Below, piece by piece: positions 34,801-54,853 of a stretch of 64,000 nucleotides of DNA. Under the pieces are notes generated by a model that made no database searches, was not told the DNA's origin, and saw only the letters and a list, made by a program, of their open reading frames with translations. Each line of letters starts with the position of its first letter. The stretch's first letter is position 1. The DNA is from Ophthalmolycus amberensis (Eukaryota; Chordata; Actinopteri; Perciformes; Zoarcidae): the NCBI GenBank assembly GCA_024529925.1, contig JAFEUB010001802.1, forward strand, positions 62,001 to 126,000, written 5' to 3'. A program made the position numbers and the translations under genes.

Positions 34801-37596
34801 TCGCATCCATGCAGGCTAATGACATCGCATCCATGCAGGCTAATGACATCGCATCCATGCAGGCTAATGACATCGCATCCATGCAGGCTAATGACATCGC
34901 ATCCATGCAGGCTAATGACATCGCATCCATGCAGGCTAATGACATCGCATCCATATGACATCGCATCCATGCAGGCTAATGACATCGCATCCATATGACA
35001 TCGCATCCATGCAGGCTAATGACATCGCATCCATGCAGGCTAATGACATCGCATCCATGCAGGCTAATGACATCGCATCCATGCAGGCTAATGACATCGC
35101 ATCCATGCAGGCTAATGACATCGCATCCATGCAGGCTAATGACATCGCATCCATGCAGGCTAATGACATTGCATCCATGCAGGCTAATGACATTGCATCC
35201 ATGCAGGCTAATGACAACGCATCCATGCAGGCTAATGACATTGCATCCATGCAGGCTAATAACATCGCATGCATGCAGGCTGATGACATCACATCCATGC
35301 AGGCTAATGACAACGCATCCATGCAGGCTAATGACATCGCATCCATGCAGGCTAATGACATCGCATCCATGCAGGCCAATGACATCGCATCCATGCAGGC
35401 TAATGACATCGCATCCATGCAGGCTAATGACATCGCATCCATGCAGGCCAATGACATCGCATCCATGCAGGCTAATGACATCGCATCCATGCAGGCTAAT
35501 GACATCGCATCCATGCAGGCTAATGACATCGCATCCATGCAGGCTAATGACATTGCATCCATGCAGGCTAATGACATCGCATCCATGCAGGCTAATGACA
35601 TCGCATCCATGCAGGCTAATGACATCACATCCATGCAGGCTAATGACATCGCATCCATGCAGGCTAATGACATTGCATCCATGCAGGCTAATGACATTGC
35701 ATCCATGCAGGCTAATGACATCGCATCCATGCAGGCTAATGACATCGCATCCATGCAGGCTAATGACATCGCATCCATGCAGGCTAATGGCATCGCATCC
35801 ATGCAGGCTAATGACATCGCATCCATGCAGGCTAATGGCATCGCATCCATGCAGGCTAATGACATCGCATCCATGCAGGCTAATGACATCGCATCCATGC
35901 AGGCTAATGACATCGCATCCATGCAGGCTAATGACATCGCATCCATATGACATCGCATCCATGCAGGCTGACAACATCGCATCCATGCAGGCTAATGACA
36001 TCGCATCCATGCAGGCTAATGACATCGCATGCATGCAGGCTGATGACATCATATCCATGCAGGCTAATGACATCGCATCCATGCAGGCTAATGACATCGC
36101 ATCCATGCAGGCTAATGACATCGCATCCATGCAGGCTAATGACATCGCATCCATGCAGGCTAATGACATCGCATCCATGCAGGCTAATGACATCGCATCC
36201 ATGCAGGCTAATGACATCGCATCCATGCAGGCTAATGACATCGCATCCATGCAGGCTAATGACATCGCATGCATGCAGGCTGATGACATCATATCCATGC
36301 AGGCTAATGACAACGCATCCATGCAGGCTAATGACATCGCATCCATGCAGGCTAATGACATCGCATCCATGCAGGCTAATGACATCGCATCCATGCAGGC
36401 TAATGACATCGCATCCATGCAGGCTAATGACATCGCATCCATGCAGGCTAATGACATCGCATCCATGCAGGCTAATGACATCGCATCCATGCAGGCTAAT
36501 GACATCGCATCCATATGACATCGCATCCATGCAGGCTAATGACATCGCATCCATATGACATCGCATCCATGCAGGCTAATGACATCGCATCCATGCAGGC
36601 TAATGACATCGCATCCATGCAGGCTAATGACATCGCATCCATGCAGGCTAATGACATCGCATCCATGCAGGCTAATGACATCGCATCCATGCAGGCTAAT
36701 GACATCGCATCCATGCAGGCTAATGACATTGCATCCATGCAGGCTAATGACATTGCATCCATGCAGGCTAATGACAACGCATCCATGCAGGCTAATGACA
36801 TTGCATCCATGCAGGCTAATAACATCGCATGCATGCAGGCTGATGACATCACATCCATGCAGGCTAATGACAACGCATCCATGCAGGCTAATGACATCGC
36901 ATCCATGCAGGCTAATGACATCGCATCCATGCAGGCTAATGACATCGCATCCATGCAGGCTAATGACATCGCATCCATGCAGGCTAATGACATCGCATCC
37001 ATGCAGGCTAATGACATCGCATCCATATGACATCGCATCCATGCAGGCTAATGACATCGCATCCATGCAGGCTAATGACATCGCATGCATGCAGGCTGAT
37101 GACATCACATGCATGCAGGCTGATGACATCACATGCATGCAGGCTGATGACATCACATCCATGCAGGCTAATGACATCACATCCATGCAGGCTAATGACA
37201 TCACATCCATGCAGGCTAGAGGTCCAAACAAGCCACAGATTGTTCTCTGCACCAAGCGCACTGAGAGCCAATGGAGAGTGAAGAGCACAGTTGAATAGGA
37301 CTGTGATGAAGTCAACAGGTTAACTGAAGTTTCTTCTTTTCTACACCGCAGACGAGTTAGGCTGCGGTGACGTCATCGTAACCGAGTCATTACGTCTATA
37401 TGGAAGATCGTTATCGTCAGACGAACTGAACCGGACCTAACAGCACACTTCACACAGTCTGGTGGGGTCATGGAGACTTTGTCTTACACAGTCCGGGGAT
37501 GTCCAGCATGTTAGAAATGCCTCTGTCGCACATTTCCACCTCCGGGATGTTCTTGTCACGACTCTCCTCCACTATCTTCTTCAAAGACTTGGACAT
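14063..37596 (-). CDS. rsu1: Ras suppressor protein 1, seven of eight coding exons
   Basis: Leucine-rich-repeat adaptor; in known vertebrates RSU1 binds PINCH1 in the integrin-linked kinase/PINCH/parvin complex at focal adhesions. Coding exons in transcript order on the minus strand: 37596-37488, 33238-33188, 19195-19075, 17350-17232, 15614-15532, 15088-14974, 14195-14063. Each has AG/GT borders and phases match at every join, giving 243 codons plus two bases. The start MSKSLKKIVEESRDK matches the known N-terminus. LRR signatures follow: ITQLVLSHNKLT, LEVLNMFNNQIEELP, LEVLDLTYNNLN, LYLSDNDFEALP, LSLRDNDLISLP and LKELHIQGNRLTVLPPEL. The last exon seen holds WVTPIADQFQLGVSHVFEYV and ends SETYK plus two bases. 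The family is about 277 residues, so about 34 C-terminal codons are missing; no acceptor plus matching sequence was seen at 1-14062. No frameshift or stop is present. Introns are repeat-rich. Confidence 0.95.
14867..14964. repeat. compound (GA)n(GT)n tract next to the rsu1 exon 6 donor
   Basis: Poly-A (14850-14866), then GA units to 14934, then GT units 14941-14964. On the rsu1 sense strand this reads (CA)12 beginning at intron base 10, then a long CT tract. Confidence 0.95.
15615..17185. other. rsu1 intron 4
   Basis: A short GT tract (15637-15650), CA-rich on the sense strand, lies just upstream of the exon 5 acceptor. The rest shows no gene or clear repeat. Confidence 0.4.
17186..17225. 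repeat. (GT)20 next to the rsu1 exon 4 donor
   Basis: On the rsu1 sense strand the donor GTGAGT runs directly into ACACAC..., the repeat beginning at intron base 7. Confidence 0.97.
17455..17640. repeat. dispersed repeat shared with about 1350-1480
   Basis: Similar blocks in the same order as at 1350-1480: ACGTAGC.ATCAGCTGTG, CTCCACATCAGA, GTAACCA, AGATAGATGA and CAGGTTTTATAT. Class unknown. Confidence 0.5.
17641..19016. other. rsu1 intron 3, right part
   Basis: Contains a CA tract (18260-18283) and a poly-C run (about 18392-18410). No gene was seen. Confidence 0.4.
19017..19059. repeat. (GT)n next to the rsu1 exon 3 donor
   Basis: On the rsu1 sense strand a CA repeat of about 21 units starts at intron base 16, after GTATGTCCCTCTGCG. 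Confidence 0.97.
19472..20250. repeat. common teleost dispersed repeat, split by a LINE insertion
   Basis: The left part (GGAATGTAACTAAGTGCATT to CATACTTCTAG) and right part (CTACATCTCGGAGGGAAATA through AATGCAGGACTTTTACTTGT) are the two halves of a repeat I recognise as very common in percomorph genomes. They are separated by the LINE piece at 19560-19894. Confidence 0.65.
19560..19894 (-). mobile_element. L2/Rex1-type LINE 3' end, nested
   Basis: On the minus strand a frame ends LWSALPAPRRLADSVNAFTN..LKTHLFRLAFG, the usual C-terminus of fish L2/Rex1-type ORF2. Its tail reads GCGCTTTATAAATAAATTG and then CTTA repeats. It sits inside the repeat at 19472-20250. Confidence 0.8.
20251..22689. 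other. rsu1 intron 2, unassigned
   Basis: About 2.4 kb with a poly-G run at about 21339-21357. No gene or recognised repeat was seen. Confidence 0.4.
22690..23340 (+). mobile_element. degraded L2-type LINE relic
   Basis: The end (AAATTGGGACTACAATCTAA, then CCAATGACAAAAAAG) matches the LINE tail at 38455-38520, and the GTGCACAAGTAAGCAGG block near 22708 resembles one at 41440. Too decayed to decode. Confidence 0.4.
23368..23460 (+). mobile_element. ERV 5' LTR remnant
   Basis: The first ~90 bases match the 3' LTR almost exactly up to AATTCATAATTAGT; then the similarity stops abruptly and unrelated sequence follows. Most of the 5' LTR (U3/R/U5) has been lost or replaced. Confidence 0.8.
23461..24451. 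other. ERV 5' non-coding interior, AT-rich
   Basis: No LTR-like sequence. 23936-24110 is very AT-rich and low complexity (TTTTAATT-type). No convincing primer-binding site was located. Confidence 0.4.
24452..25120 (+). pseudogene. ERV gag, C-terminal part
   Basis: A 222-codon open frame. The first ~70 residues are a highly charged E/R/Q-rich coiled coil. There follows a proline- and RG-rich linker (RGRGRARASNRGRG) and one CCHC zinc knuckle, CYVCGSESHWARDC (CX2CX4HX4C), then a P/Q-rich tail, so the nucleocapsid domain is intact. Matrix and capsid regions are not recognisable upstream. The ATG given is simply the first in frame. Confidence 0.8.
25200..25527 (+). pseudogene. ERV pol remnant, integrase C-terminal domain only
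   Basis: The frame contains PGSLVWIKVHKRKWSEPRW, then TGPWEVVLATSHAVKV and a TWHHLTHC segment, the gammaretroviral-type integrase C-terminal SH3-like domain. Everything between the gag stop at 25120 and this point (about 100 bases) replaces roughly 3 kb of pol in an intact provirus. Its 3' end overlaps the env start in another frame, as in gammaretroviruses. Confidence 0.8.
25505..27264 (+). pseudogene. ERV env, broken in several places
   Basis: 25505-25732 is a leader with a hydrophobic stretch near residues 20-37, then a stop. 25960-26523 is surface-subunit-like, in a frame ended by a stop; it contains LTDSGLYVV, reminiscent of an Ig-type DSGxY motif. A transmembrane-subunit frame at about 26561-27088 has a furin-type RRPKR, the LQNRMALDMILAEKGGVC region and a CX6CC motif. 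The membrane span and tail (27061-27264) lie in another frame. At least three breaks, so not functional. Confidence 0.8.
27793..28465 (+). mobile_element. ERV 3' LTR
   Basis: 673 bases starting TGTAGGAAATTTGAG after a purine-rich tract (TTAGGGGGGAG), ending TTCACA. TATATAG at about 28280 is a candidate promoter TATA element. It is longer than the solo copy at 3570-4149 because of extra sequence after AATTAGT. Confidence 0.9.
28466..30413. other. rsu1 intron 2, between ERV and hAT
   Basis: About 1.9 kb. No gene or confident repeat was seen. Confidence 0.4.
30414..30870. mobile_element. short non-autonomous hAT element
   Basis: 457 bases starting TAGGGGTGTAACGATACGCG and ending GTGAACCGTTACACCGCTA, with imperfect terminal inverted repeats rich in CGGTACG/CGTACCG. 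It is flanked by the exact 8-base duplication CCAGACAT (30406-30413, 30871-30878), diagnostic of hAT insertion. No transposase frame. Confidence 0.92.
30879..32875. other. rsu1 intron 2, near exon 2
   Basis: Contains a (GT)n plus poly-G compound tract at about 31804-31868. Otherwise no gene signal. Confidence 0.45.
32876..33180. repeat. 7-bp VNTR (GACAGAG / GGCAGAG) against the rsu1 exon 2 donor
   Basis: About 43 tandem 7-mers, GACAGAG with interspersed GGCAGAG. On the rsu1 sense strand it is a pyrimidine-rich CTCTGTC array that begins at about intron base 8, right after GTAAGCT. Confidence 0.97.
33603..37218. repeat. 3.6-kb tandem array of a 24-bp unit in rsu1 intron 1
   Basis: Unit GACATCGCATCCATGCAGGC+TAAT, about 150 copies. 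Variants: CATTGC or CACATC or CAACGC at the CpG, GGCCAAT, GGCATCGC, GCATGCATGCAGGCTGATGA, and occasional 16-base short units GACATCGCATCCATAT. Because 24 is divisible by 3, long open frames exist on both strands (DIASMQAN, SHPCRLMT, SLACMDAM, ISLHGCDV repeats); these are artefacts. A 1,560-base block is duplicated within the array. Confidence 0.98.
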
Positions 37597-37784
37597 GTTC
37601 TCTGTAGACGTCGATCCAAACAAAGAACAGGGAGAGAGTTAGTCGGTGAAGTAAAGTGGTCATTCGTACGCTACATTGTAACATTTGGAGACACACGTTA
37701 GTCTACAGGAGAAACTCCGGGGTGCCATGTTGACACGATGGAAAACACTGAGGAGTCTTACCGTTTGGAAAAAATGAATGACAA

Positions 37785-37820
<36 letters not shown>

Positions 37821-38329
37821 GAGCTCTTTAATTCCCGATAAAGACTTCACTTCGAGCAGCCACCCTTACCGGAAGTTTATGTGAGAGCCTACGTTCCATA
37901 ATAGGAGACTTCCGGTCGCTTCGGCCGTTCAGCCACACCTCTGTGTCAAAGTAAGAGCTTCACTCTCCACATTCTTCCGACTTCTCCATGATGGGTGGCC
38001 GGGTGGAGCATTCTTTTCCTACATTTCTTTTACGTTATTTAATTTATTTATTAACCACAAACTATTACACAGTTCAATCATCACCTCTCTGAAAGAGTTT
38101 CACCAACAACGGAACATTATAATCATGAAGGGAGGATTTATTACTGCAGGGCTAATGGATTAGACTGCATTAGTTTTAGTTAGGTAGATTTAATAATCTG
38201 GCATCTGGGTGTATAATCCATAATCCCAATCCATCTGTATTTCTTAAAATAATTTAAGAAGGCAAAATACCTGTGCCAAATTCTTGTCAACTTTTACAGA
38301 GGAGCAAAGCATCCTGACTGAAACATTAC

Positions 38330-38540
38330 AAACTGCAGGATGTTCACAGCTCAGTACAGGAGGGCTCTACAGTGGGTGATTAAAACCGACCAGATCATCA
38401 TTGGTTCCATGTATATGTGTGTTTGTGTTGTTATTTCTGTCTTTGTTGTTTTTTTAGATTGGGATTACAATCTAAATGTCGTTGTGGAACCCTGTCGTAC
38501 AGTGACAAATACAAAACGTGTAACTTGTAACCTTGTAATG
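38330..38540 (+). mobile_element. L2-type LINE 3' relic
   Basis: The sequence around 38360-38410 decodes to the usual C-terminal stretch of L2/CR1-type ORF2 (reading like RALQWVIKTDQIIIGSMY), followed by a non-coding tail with GATTGGGATTACAATCTAAA and a TGACA-A-rich end. A similar tail occurs at 23262-23335, so this is an interspersed family. It lies in the rsu1/trdmt1 intergenic region, upstream of the GAA tract. Confidence 0.6.
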
Positions 38541-38599
38541 TAACAGATGGTGGCGGTAATGCGCCATTTCGTTGTTTGACAACCTCCGTAATACACCAC

Positions 38600-38630
38600 G
38601 AAGAAGAAGAAGAAGAAGAAGAAGAAGAAG
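38600..38630 (+). repeat. (GAA)n in the probable trdmt1 5' leader
   Basis: Ten uninterrupted GAA triplets end about 14 bases before the trdmt1 ATG. If transcription begins upstream, the tract lies in the 5' UTR. Confidence 0.85.
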
Positions 38631-38644
38631 CAGCGTTAGCAGCC

Positions 38645-48684
<10,040 letters not shown>

Positions 48685-49825
48685 CACTTGGAGCACTTTG
48701 AAGGACCAGACGATCCTTTTCATCATAGAGGGCTGCAGAAAGGAATCCTGAAACCCAGAAAGTAGTATGTGCTTTTGCACTTCCAGTTCCCTTGTTTCGA
48801 AGTCAATGGATCTTTTGAACTTTAGAAAAGACGACGAAATTTGAGAAAACACCACAGCAGCAAAAGAGACAAGACATTAAGGCGGGACTCAAACAGGAAA
48901 AGGTGGGTTCGTATTGGATAATGATTCCTCGTTGCTGCGTGCATGCACCGTCAGTCAACAGACATACTTCCTCTCATTCTTCCTCTTACACTCGATGCTT
49001 TGTGGCTCATTGCTGCCTCTCACTGATCTGTGGATAAGATACAATAAGACTGCAAATACAAAGAAGTGGAATTGCAACTGCTCCTTGGTGATTTCCCTCG
49101 GGATGAATAATCTTTTATTTTATCTTATCATCCCAACCTGTGAGAGGCAGCAATGTGCCACAAGGCATCCAGTGTGCTGGAAATCCAAAAGACGAAGAAA
49201 TTGAAAAGGTACTTCTGTTTGAAGCAATGCAATCAGAGACAATGAATCATTTTCCAATACGTGCCTTTTCCTTGTGTTTTCTGGAATGCCGTGTTTTGAC
49301 CCTCAGGGCCACCAGTGCAAGTGCCTAAATGAGACTACCTGGGTCTGTGGTGGTCATGTGACTGGCAAAAGTGCTGTTCATATGTGAAGATTATCTTGCT
49401 AAACAAGTAACATACATGTTTGTTTGCCACAAAGATTATTTTCTGCACAAATCTAAAAACCAATGGAAGCACTTTTTGTGGAGGTCACCAGTGCAATGCT
49501 AGCTTCCAGGTTGGCCCACAAGAGCGCGTCATCCCTGCAGCACTCTACTGTGGATTATATTACCAAGTACCCTTTGCCCAGAGGCTACTTTTTGTCAAAT
49601 GTTGGGCAAATACTGGACTGTTTAACAGTCTAATGTACAGTTTCTATACTTCACTTCAAACAGTATGTCTCTGTTGGCGGAACATAAATGTTTATTTTTT
49701 ATAAGCATAATTGTGGATTATTTTCCTAAGAATCAAAATAAAACCTAAAAACAAACCTGTAAAGCACATCGGTTTTGTTTTTTTTGGAGGGGGGGGGCAG
49801 TATGAATTTTCCCAAGTTTATTCTT
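48685..49825 (+). other. trdmt1 3' untranslated region and flank
   Basis: About 1.1 kb without a gene or clear repeat between the trdmt1 stop and the L1 tail. Probably largely 3' UTR, judged only by position and the AATAAA at its end. Confidence 0.4.
49737..49742 (+). terminator. candidate trdmt1 polyadenylation signal
   Basis: AATAAA about 1.05 kb after the trdmt1 stop codon, before the L1 poly-A tail begins on the other strand. No canonical hexamer closer to the stop stood out. Confidence 0.35.
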
Positions 49826-52800
49826 TTTTTTCTTTTTTTTTTCTTTTTTTTATATATATATACTTTATTGATGAGAATGCACCATATGACATAAAAATCA
49901 AAGAGCAAGTATTTTCATTTTTTGTGCACGTGCTACTCAGTTTACAGTAGTAAAGGAGAAAATAACAAGAAAGAAAAGCAAAAAACAGAAAACAAAAACC
50001 TACTTAAATCAAAACACCCACCCACAGACAAGGCCTTCACATTTGTTTACGTAAAGTTTATGTAGTACAGTATTGTAAAACTATAGTTCAGTAGTTAGGT
50101 TAAATTGCAATTAATCAGACAGATAAGGGAAGGACAGAGGACCAGATAAATCAGTACAAATTACCAGAAATATCTCATTCGGTGGGCAACACTAATAGAG
50201 GGGGCGACCGTGGCGCACTGGATTAAGAGGTCGTCTGGGAACCGGAAGTCAACGGCTCGATCCCCCACTGGGACGTGTCATGTGTCGAATTGTACCTGAG
50301 CAATACACTGAACCAATGGCAGCCCACTGCTCCCTATATCCAGGGATGGCTCAAATGCAGAAGTCAAATTTTGTGTATGTGTAAAAATGTATATGACAAT
50401 TAAATCCTAACTTCCTTTTTTTTTAACTTCCTTTTAGATTCTGAAAATATGAAATGAAAGGTTGCCATTTCTTAGCGAAATTGTCATTACATCCTCTAAG
50501 TGCATATTTAATTTGTTCAAGACTTAAGAAAAACATCACCTGAAGCCAGGCAGACTGAGATGGTGAACTTGGAGATTTCCAAGCAAGAAGTATTCTGCGA
50601 CGCGCCAGAAGAGTGGTAAAGGCAATAATGTCCTTCTCTTTGGTACTGTATAGGATGGATTTGGCTGGGATTCCAAAGACTGCCAGAAGAGGGCACGGTT
50701 GTACCTTGATCCCTAAAACTATAGTTAAAATATCAAAAACATAGTACCAGTGTTCAAGTGTTCAAGTTTAGGACACGCCCAAAACATGTGTAGTAAATCT
50801 GCTTGAGGATGATCACAACAGTTACATCCTGGGTCGTGACCCGGGAATATTTTAGCTAGTTTGCTGTTACTAAAGTGCATCCTATGGACCACTTTAAACT
50901 GAATGAGACCAAGTCTGGCACAAGACGTAGATGTATTCACCCTATTCAGTGCATCCACCCACCAATTCTCTGTCAGGTTCATGTTCAACTCACTTTCCCA
51001 TTTGGTTTTGATTATAGAAGAGGTATCTATTGCAGTTATGATCTGGTTGTAAACTTTAGAGATCAATCCCTTCTGAGTTGGATGTGTGTCCAGTAGGCTT
51101 TCCCAAAGTGTTTTACACGGGAGGTCAGGGTATGACGGAAAGTGTTTCACGACAAAGTGACGGACCTGAAAGTATCTGAAGAGATTTGAACGGTCCAGGC
51201 CACATCTCTTACAAAGAGTTTCGAAGCTAGAGAAGTGGTCATCGTCAAAAAGATCCCTGAAACACTTCAGTCCACTTTTTCCCCACTGCGAGAAGGTTTT
51301 GTCCACTACAGATGGTGGGAATAGATGATTATTACTAATCGGACCCTGAGCAGAAGCTGTTAGAAATTTAAAGTGAAGACGAAATTGAATCCAAGTTCTA
51401 AGAGTAGCAAGAACAATCGGGTTAGAAGAGTGGCTGGACAGTTTTATCGGAAGAGATGAGTATACCAATGCAGGAAGATAAGATGAATAGCATGATTGAG
51501 CCTCCAAAATGCACCAATCAGTCTCAGGGGCATGAATCCAAAATGATATTTTTTGAATGTTAGTTGCCCAATAATAAAAAATAAAATTAGGAAGAGCCAG
51601 GCCACCCAAGTCCCTTGGGCGTTGGAGGAAGACCTTGCTCACTTCGTGGCGTCTTGCCTGCCCAAATAAAGTTTAAAATAATCTTATCAATAGACTTGAA
51701 AAAAGATTTTGGCAAGAATATTGGTAAGCATCTAAACAAGTACAGAAATTTGGGGAATACATTCATTTTTATAGACTGCACCCTGCCAGGTAGTGACAGG
51801 GGCAGGTTGCTCCATCTAAGAAGATCATTTTTCATATTTTCAACCAAGGGGTTAAAGTTGGCTGTATGAAGAGAGGCAAGACTGCGGCTTATGTTCACAC
51901 CTAGGTATTTGAAACCCAAACGAAAAGGTACTGAAGACTGTTGAATTTGGCAAGCCAAATCATTTATTGGATACAATTCACTCTTTTTGAAGTTTAGTTT
52001 ATATCCTGAGAATGAACCAAATTCCGTCAGAATCGATTTAATTATAGGAGAAGATGCCACTGGGTCATTCACATACAGTGACACACTATGTTCTATCCCA
52101 CCCCACCGTACTCCCCGCAAAAGTGGTAGATGTTTTCAATGCAATGGATAGTGGTTCTATTGCAATTGCAAAAAGCAAGGGGGAAAGTGGGCATCCTTGG
52201 CGTGTGCCTCTCGTTAAAGTGAAATATGGGGAACGTAATGAGTTGGTGCTGACACACGCTTGCGGAGATGAATATAAGAGTCTAATCCAGGAGCCGAAAA
52301 CATCACTAAAACCGAATTTCTGCAAGACCGTGAATAGGTACTCCCACTCGATTCGGTCAAAAGCCTTTTCGGCATCTAATGAAACAACTGCTTCCGGGAC
52401 CAGTGCAGAGTGGGAAGTATGAATTATATTAAGTAACCTGCGGATGTTGGAAAATGAATGACGACCTTTTATGAGGCGTAATATTTTCAAGTCGGCGAGA
52501 CAGTACCTTTGCAATGATTTTCGCGTCTACATTGAGAAGTGAGATCGGCCGGTAGGATCCACAATCGGAGGGGTCCTTATCCTTTTTTAGTAAGAGTGTA
52601 ATGGTTGCTTGTGATAGTGTAGGTGGAAGAGTACCCCTAATCAGCGACTCCTGATACATTCCAAGAAGAATTGGAGAAAGCTTGTCTTTACATTTTTTTA
52701 AAAACTCTGCGGTAAAGCCATCAGGCCCCGGAGTTTTGCCACTTTGCATAGTTGTAATTGCTGCTTGGACTTCCTCTAGTTCTACTGTACGATTCAGTTC

Positions 52801-54853
52801 CGCGATTTTATCTGATTCAAGACAGGGGAAGTCGAGGCCGTCTAAAAATGTTTTCATTGGTCCTTTGGTTAAGGTAGATTCAGAAGTATACAACTTAAAG
52901 TAATATGCCTCAAAAACTTTATTAATTTCTTGCGGGCTTGTTTTCAAGTTGCCATGACTATCTTTAATTTCAGGGATCAGTCGTGAGGCTGCTTCCCGCT
53001 TTAGCTGATGTGCCAGTTCTTGTCCCCGTACTCATATGACCGGCCACGAGAGTACAACAGTAGTTGTTCAGCTTTTTTGGTTGATAGCTAAATTAAATTC
53101 TAATTGCAGGTTCTCCCTTTCTTTAAAAAGTTCAGGTGATGGATTAGAAACACACTGCTTATCAATGTTGTGAATGGATTCCGTTAAATTTTGTAGTTGT
53201 TGCCTTCCCATTTTATTCGAATATGACGTAAAGGAAATGATTTCCCCTCGTAGAAACGCTTTAAGCGTTTCCCACAGAAGGGAAAAGGAGACTGTAGGAT
53301 CCGTATTAATTTCGATAAAAGTATCTATTTTGCGATTTTATTGCAAAAATCTTTGTCAGAGAGCAATAAGAGGTTTAGCCTCCATAGTGGACGGTCTTTC
53401 TGATTTAAGGTGAAGGAGATGTCTAATTGTAGAGGAGCATGGTCCGAGATAATAATGGGTAAATATTCTACAAATTTAACGTAGGGTATGAAAGCTCTGT
53501 CTAAAGAGAAGTAATCAATTCGTGCAAAGAAGGAAAAAACCTCCGAGCTTGGGTTTGAAAGCCTCCAAGGATCTACACATCCATTGTCATTCATAAAATT
53601 TGAAAAAGCTTTGGACATTTTAGTGGGAGGAACACTTCTAGAGGTTGAGCGGTGCAGGCTAGGGTCCATTGCACAGTTTAGATCCCCTCCAAGTATCAGT
53701 TGATGTGTATTTAAATTTGGAAGTGAGGCCAAAAGTCTGTTAGCAAAGCCGACGTCGTCCTAGTTGGGAGCGTATACATTAACCAGCAAAAGAGGTGTAT
53801 GGAATAGAGAGCCTGTCACTATCACGTATCGACCGCAAGAATCCGAAACAACATTTGTCGGAGTGAATTGTATTTTTTTTGCTGACCAGTATTGCAACCC
53901 CACGTGCCCTGGTATCAAAATCTGCGTGGAACACATGACGTTTTACCGGTCCATTTACCCCTTTCACATTCCATGAGATAAGTCTGATAGAGTTGTCTCC
54001 AACCCTCAAAGTATCAGAGGAGCTTTTAGTATTAGCCATTAATAATTTATGGTTTAGAGTAGAGGGACTCTAAGGTGAGAGTTAGGGAGAAGATTGTTTA
54101 AATACTGGTTGGAAAAAAGAGAACATATCTGGTTCTGTCCTTTAATTCTGTCCTTGTGATAACTGTGTTAATTAGTTTGTTTGCACTACAGTGTATTTTG
54201 TAGGCCAAGCCCATATTACCCCAAAACCCCATAAAAAAAAAAATATATATAGAAAAAAAAGCTCCTAGGTCTACTTCCCCAAATCGAAGAAAACCGCAGG
54301 AAACAACTATTCATAAACCTCCAGTGCATCTAATCACTCACTACCCTAGAACGAGAGCCTGAACAAAGGGTGGCTCCCATGCAGCGGTCAATCAAAAGAA
54401 GATTAACAGGTTACATTTATAGCAAACAAGTATTAATCACATTGAGCAGATATTGAATGACAACCCGGAGAGGTACGATGACATAACAGTAACAAGTGTA
54501 TATCAGAAGCAGATAACCCTACTAGATCAGGATATCAACAACAGTCCCACATGTGTTCAATCTGTCAAGTCAGTTCATGAGTTAAGTTACTCACAGTTCA
54601 CCGACTCACCGACATGCTGGTCATAGAATTTCTGCGCCTCCTCCGCAGTGTTGAAGGAGTGTGTCTCCCCTTTGTAGTCGACCTTTAAGACAGCAGGGAA
54701 GATCATACGGAACTTCACTCCTTTCTGGTAGAGAAGAGCCTTCACGGGGTTAAATGTCGTTCGCTTCTTGTTGACAGTGGCGCTGTAGTCCGGGTATAAG
54801 ACGACTCGCCCCCCGCGGTAGTTAATAATAATAATAACTCGAAAATTCCTCAA
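49826..54853 (-). mobile_element. 5'-truncated L1 LINE with ORF1 tail and ORF2
   Basis: The poly-A tail, read on the minus strand, is at 49826-49853. ORF2 runs from about 54039 down to about 50440 with several frameshifts and stops: endonuclease (ISWNVKGVNGPVKR, LGGDLNCAMD, SDHAPLQLD), reverse transcriptase (YRPISLLNVDAKIIAKVLSR, DAEKAFDRIEW, GTRQGCPLSPLLF) and the C-terminal domain to LKGS. The catalytic YxDD box reads YVND, so it is defective. Upstream, 54853-54587 is the ORF1 C-terminal domain (VVLYPDYSATVNKKRTTFNP, KGETHSFNTAEEA). It lies 1.1 kb past trdmt1 on the opposite strand. Confidence 0.92.
50196..50432 (+). mobile_element. tRNA-derived SINE inserted in the L1 3' UTR
   Basis: The head GGGGCGACCGTGGCGCACTG and GGCTCGATCCC fit pol III A-box and B-box spacing of a tRNA-derived head. 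The body leads to a tail ATGTATATGACAATTAAATC, resembling L2-type LINE 3' ends, then a T-rich end. The orientation is opposite to the host L1, just past its ORF2 stop. Confidence 0.7.

Larger units (their letters stand above)
37597..38644. promoter_or_regulatory. divergent rsu1/trdmt1 intergenic promoter region
   Basis: The two start codons face away from each other about 1.05 kb apart. At 37868-37876 lies ACCGGAAGT and at 37908-37916 its exact reverse complement ACTTCCGGT, both ETS/GABP-type sites, 31 bases apart, in a locally CpG-bearing stretch. A (TA)n tract lies at 37788-37820, and 38330-38540 is an L2-type LINE tail. No TATA box is obvious. A shared bidirectional promoter is inferred from arrangement and motifs only. 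Confidence 0.5.

Noticed and set aside
33603..37218. Regularly spaced repeats resembling a CRISPR array
   Set aside because: The units are head-to-tail with no unique spacers, and the context is a vertebrate intron.
33497..37315. Very long open frames on both strands (up to about 516 codons) with 8-residue repeats
   Set aside because: They are produced by a 24-bp tandem unit without stops in several frames, inside an intron of rsu1. All frames on both strands are equally open, so this is no sign of coding.
50196..50280. Functional tRNA gene
   Set aside because: A and B boxes are visible but the cloverleaf is not convincing and it continues into a SINE body and tail.
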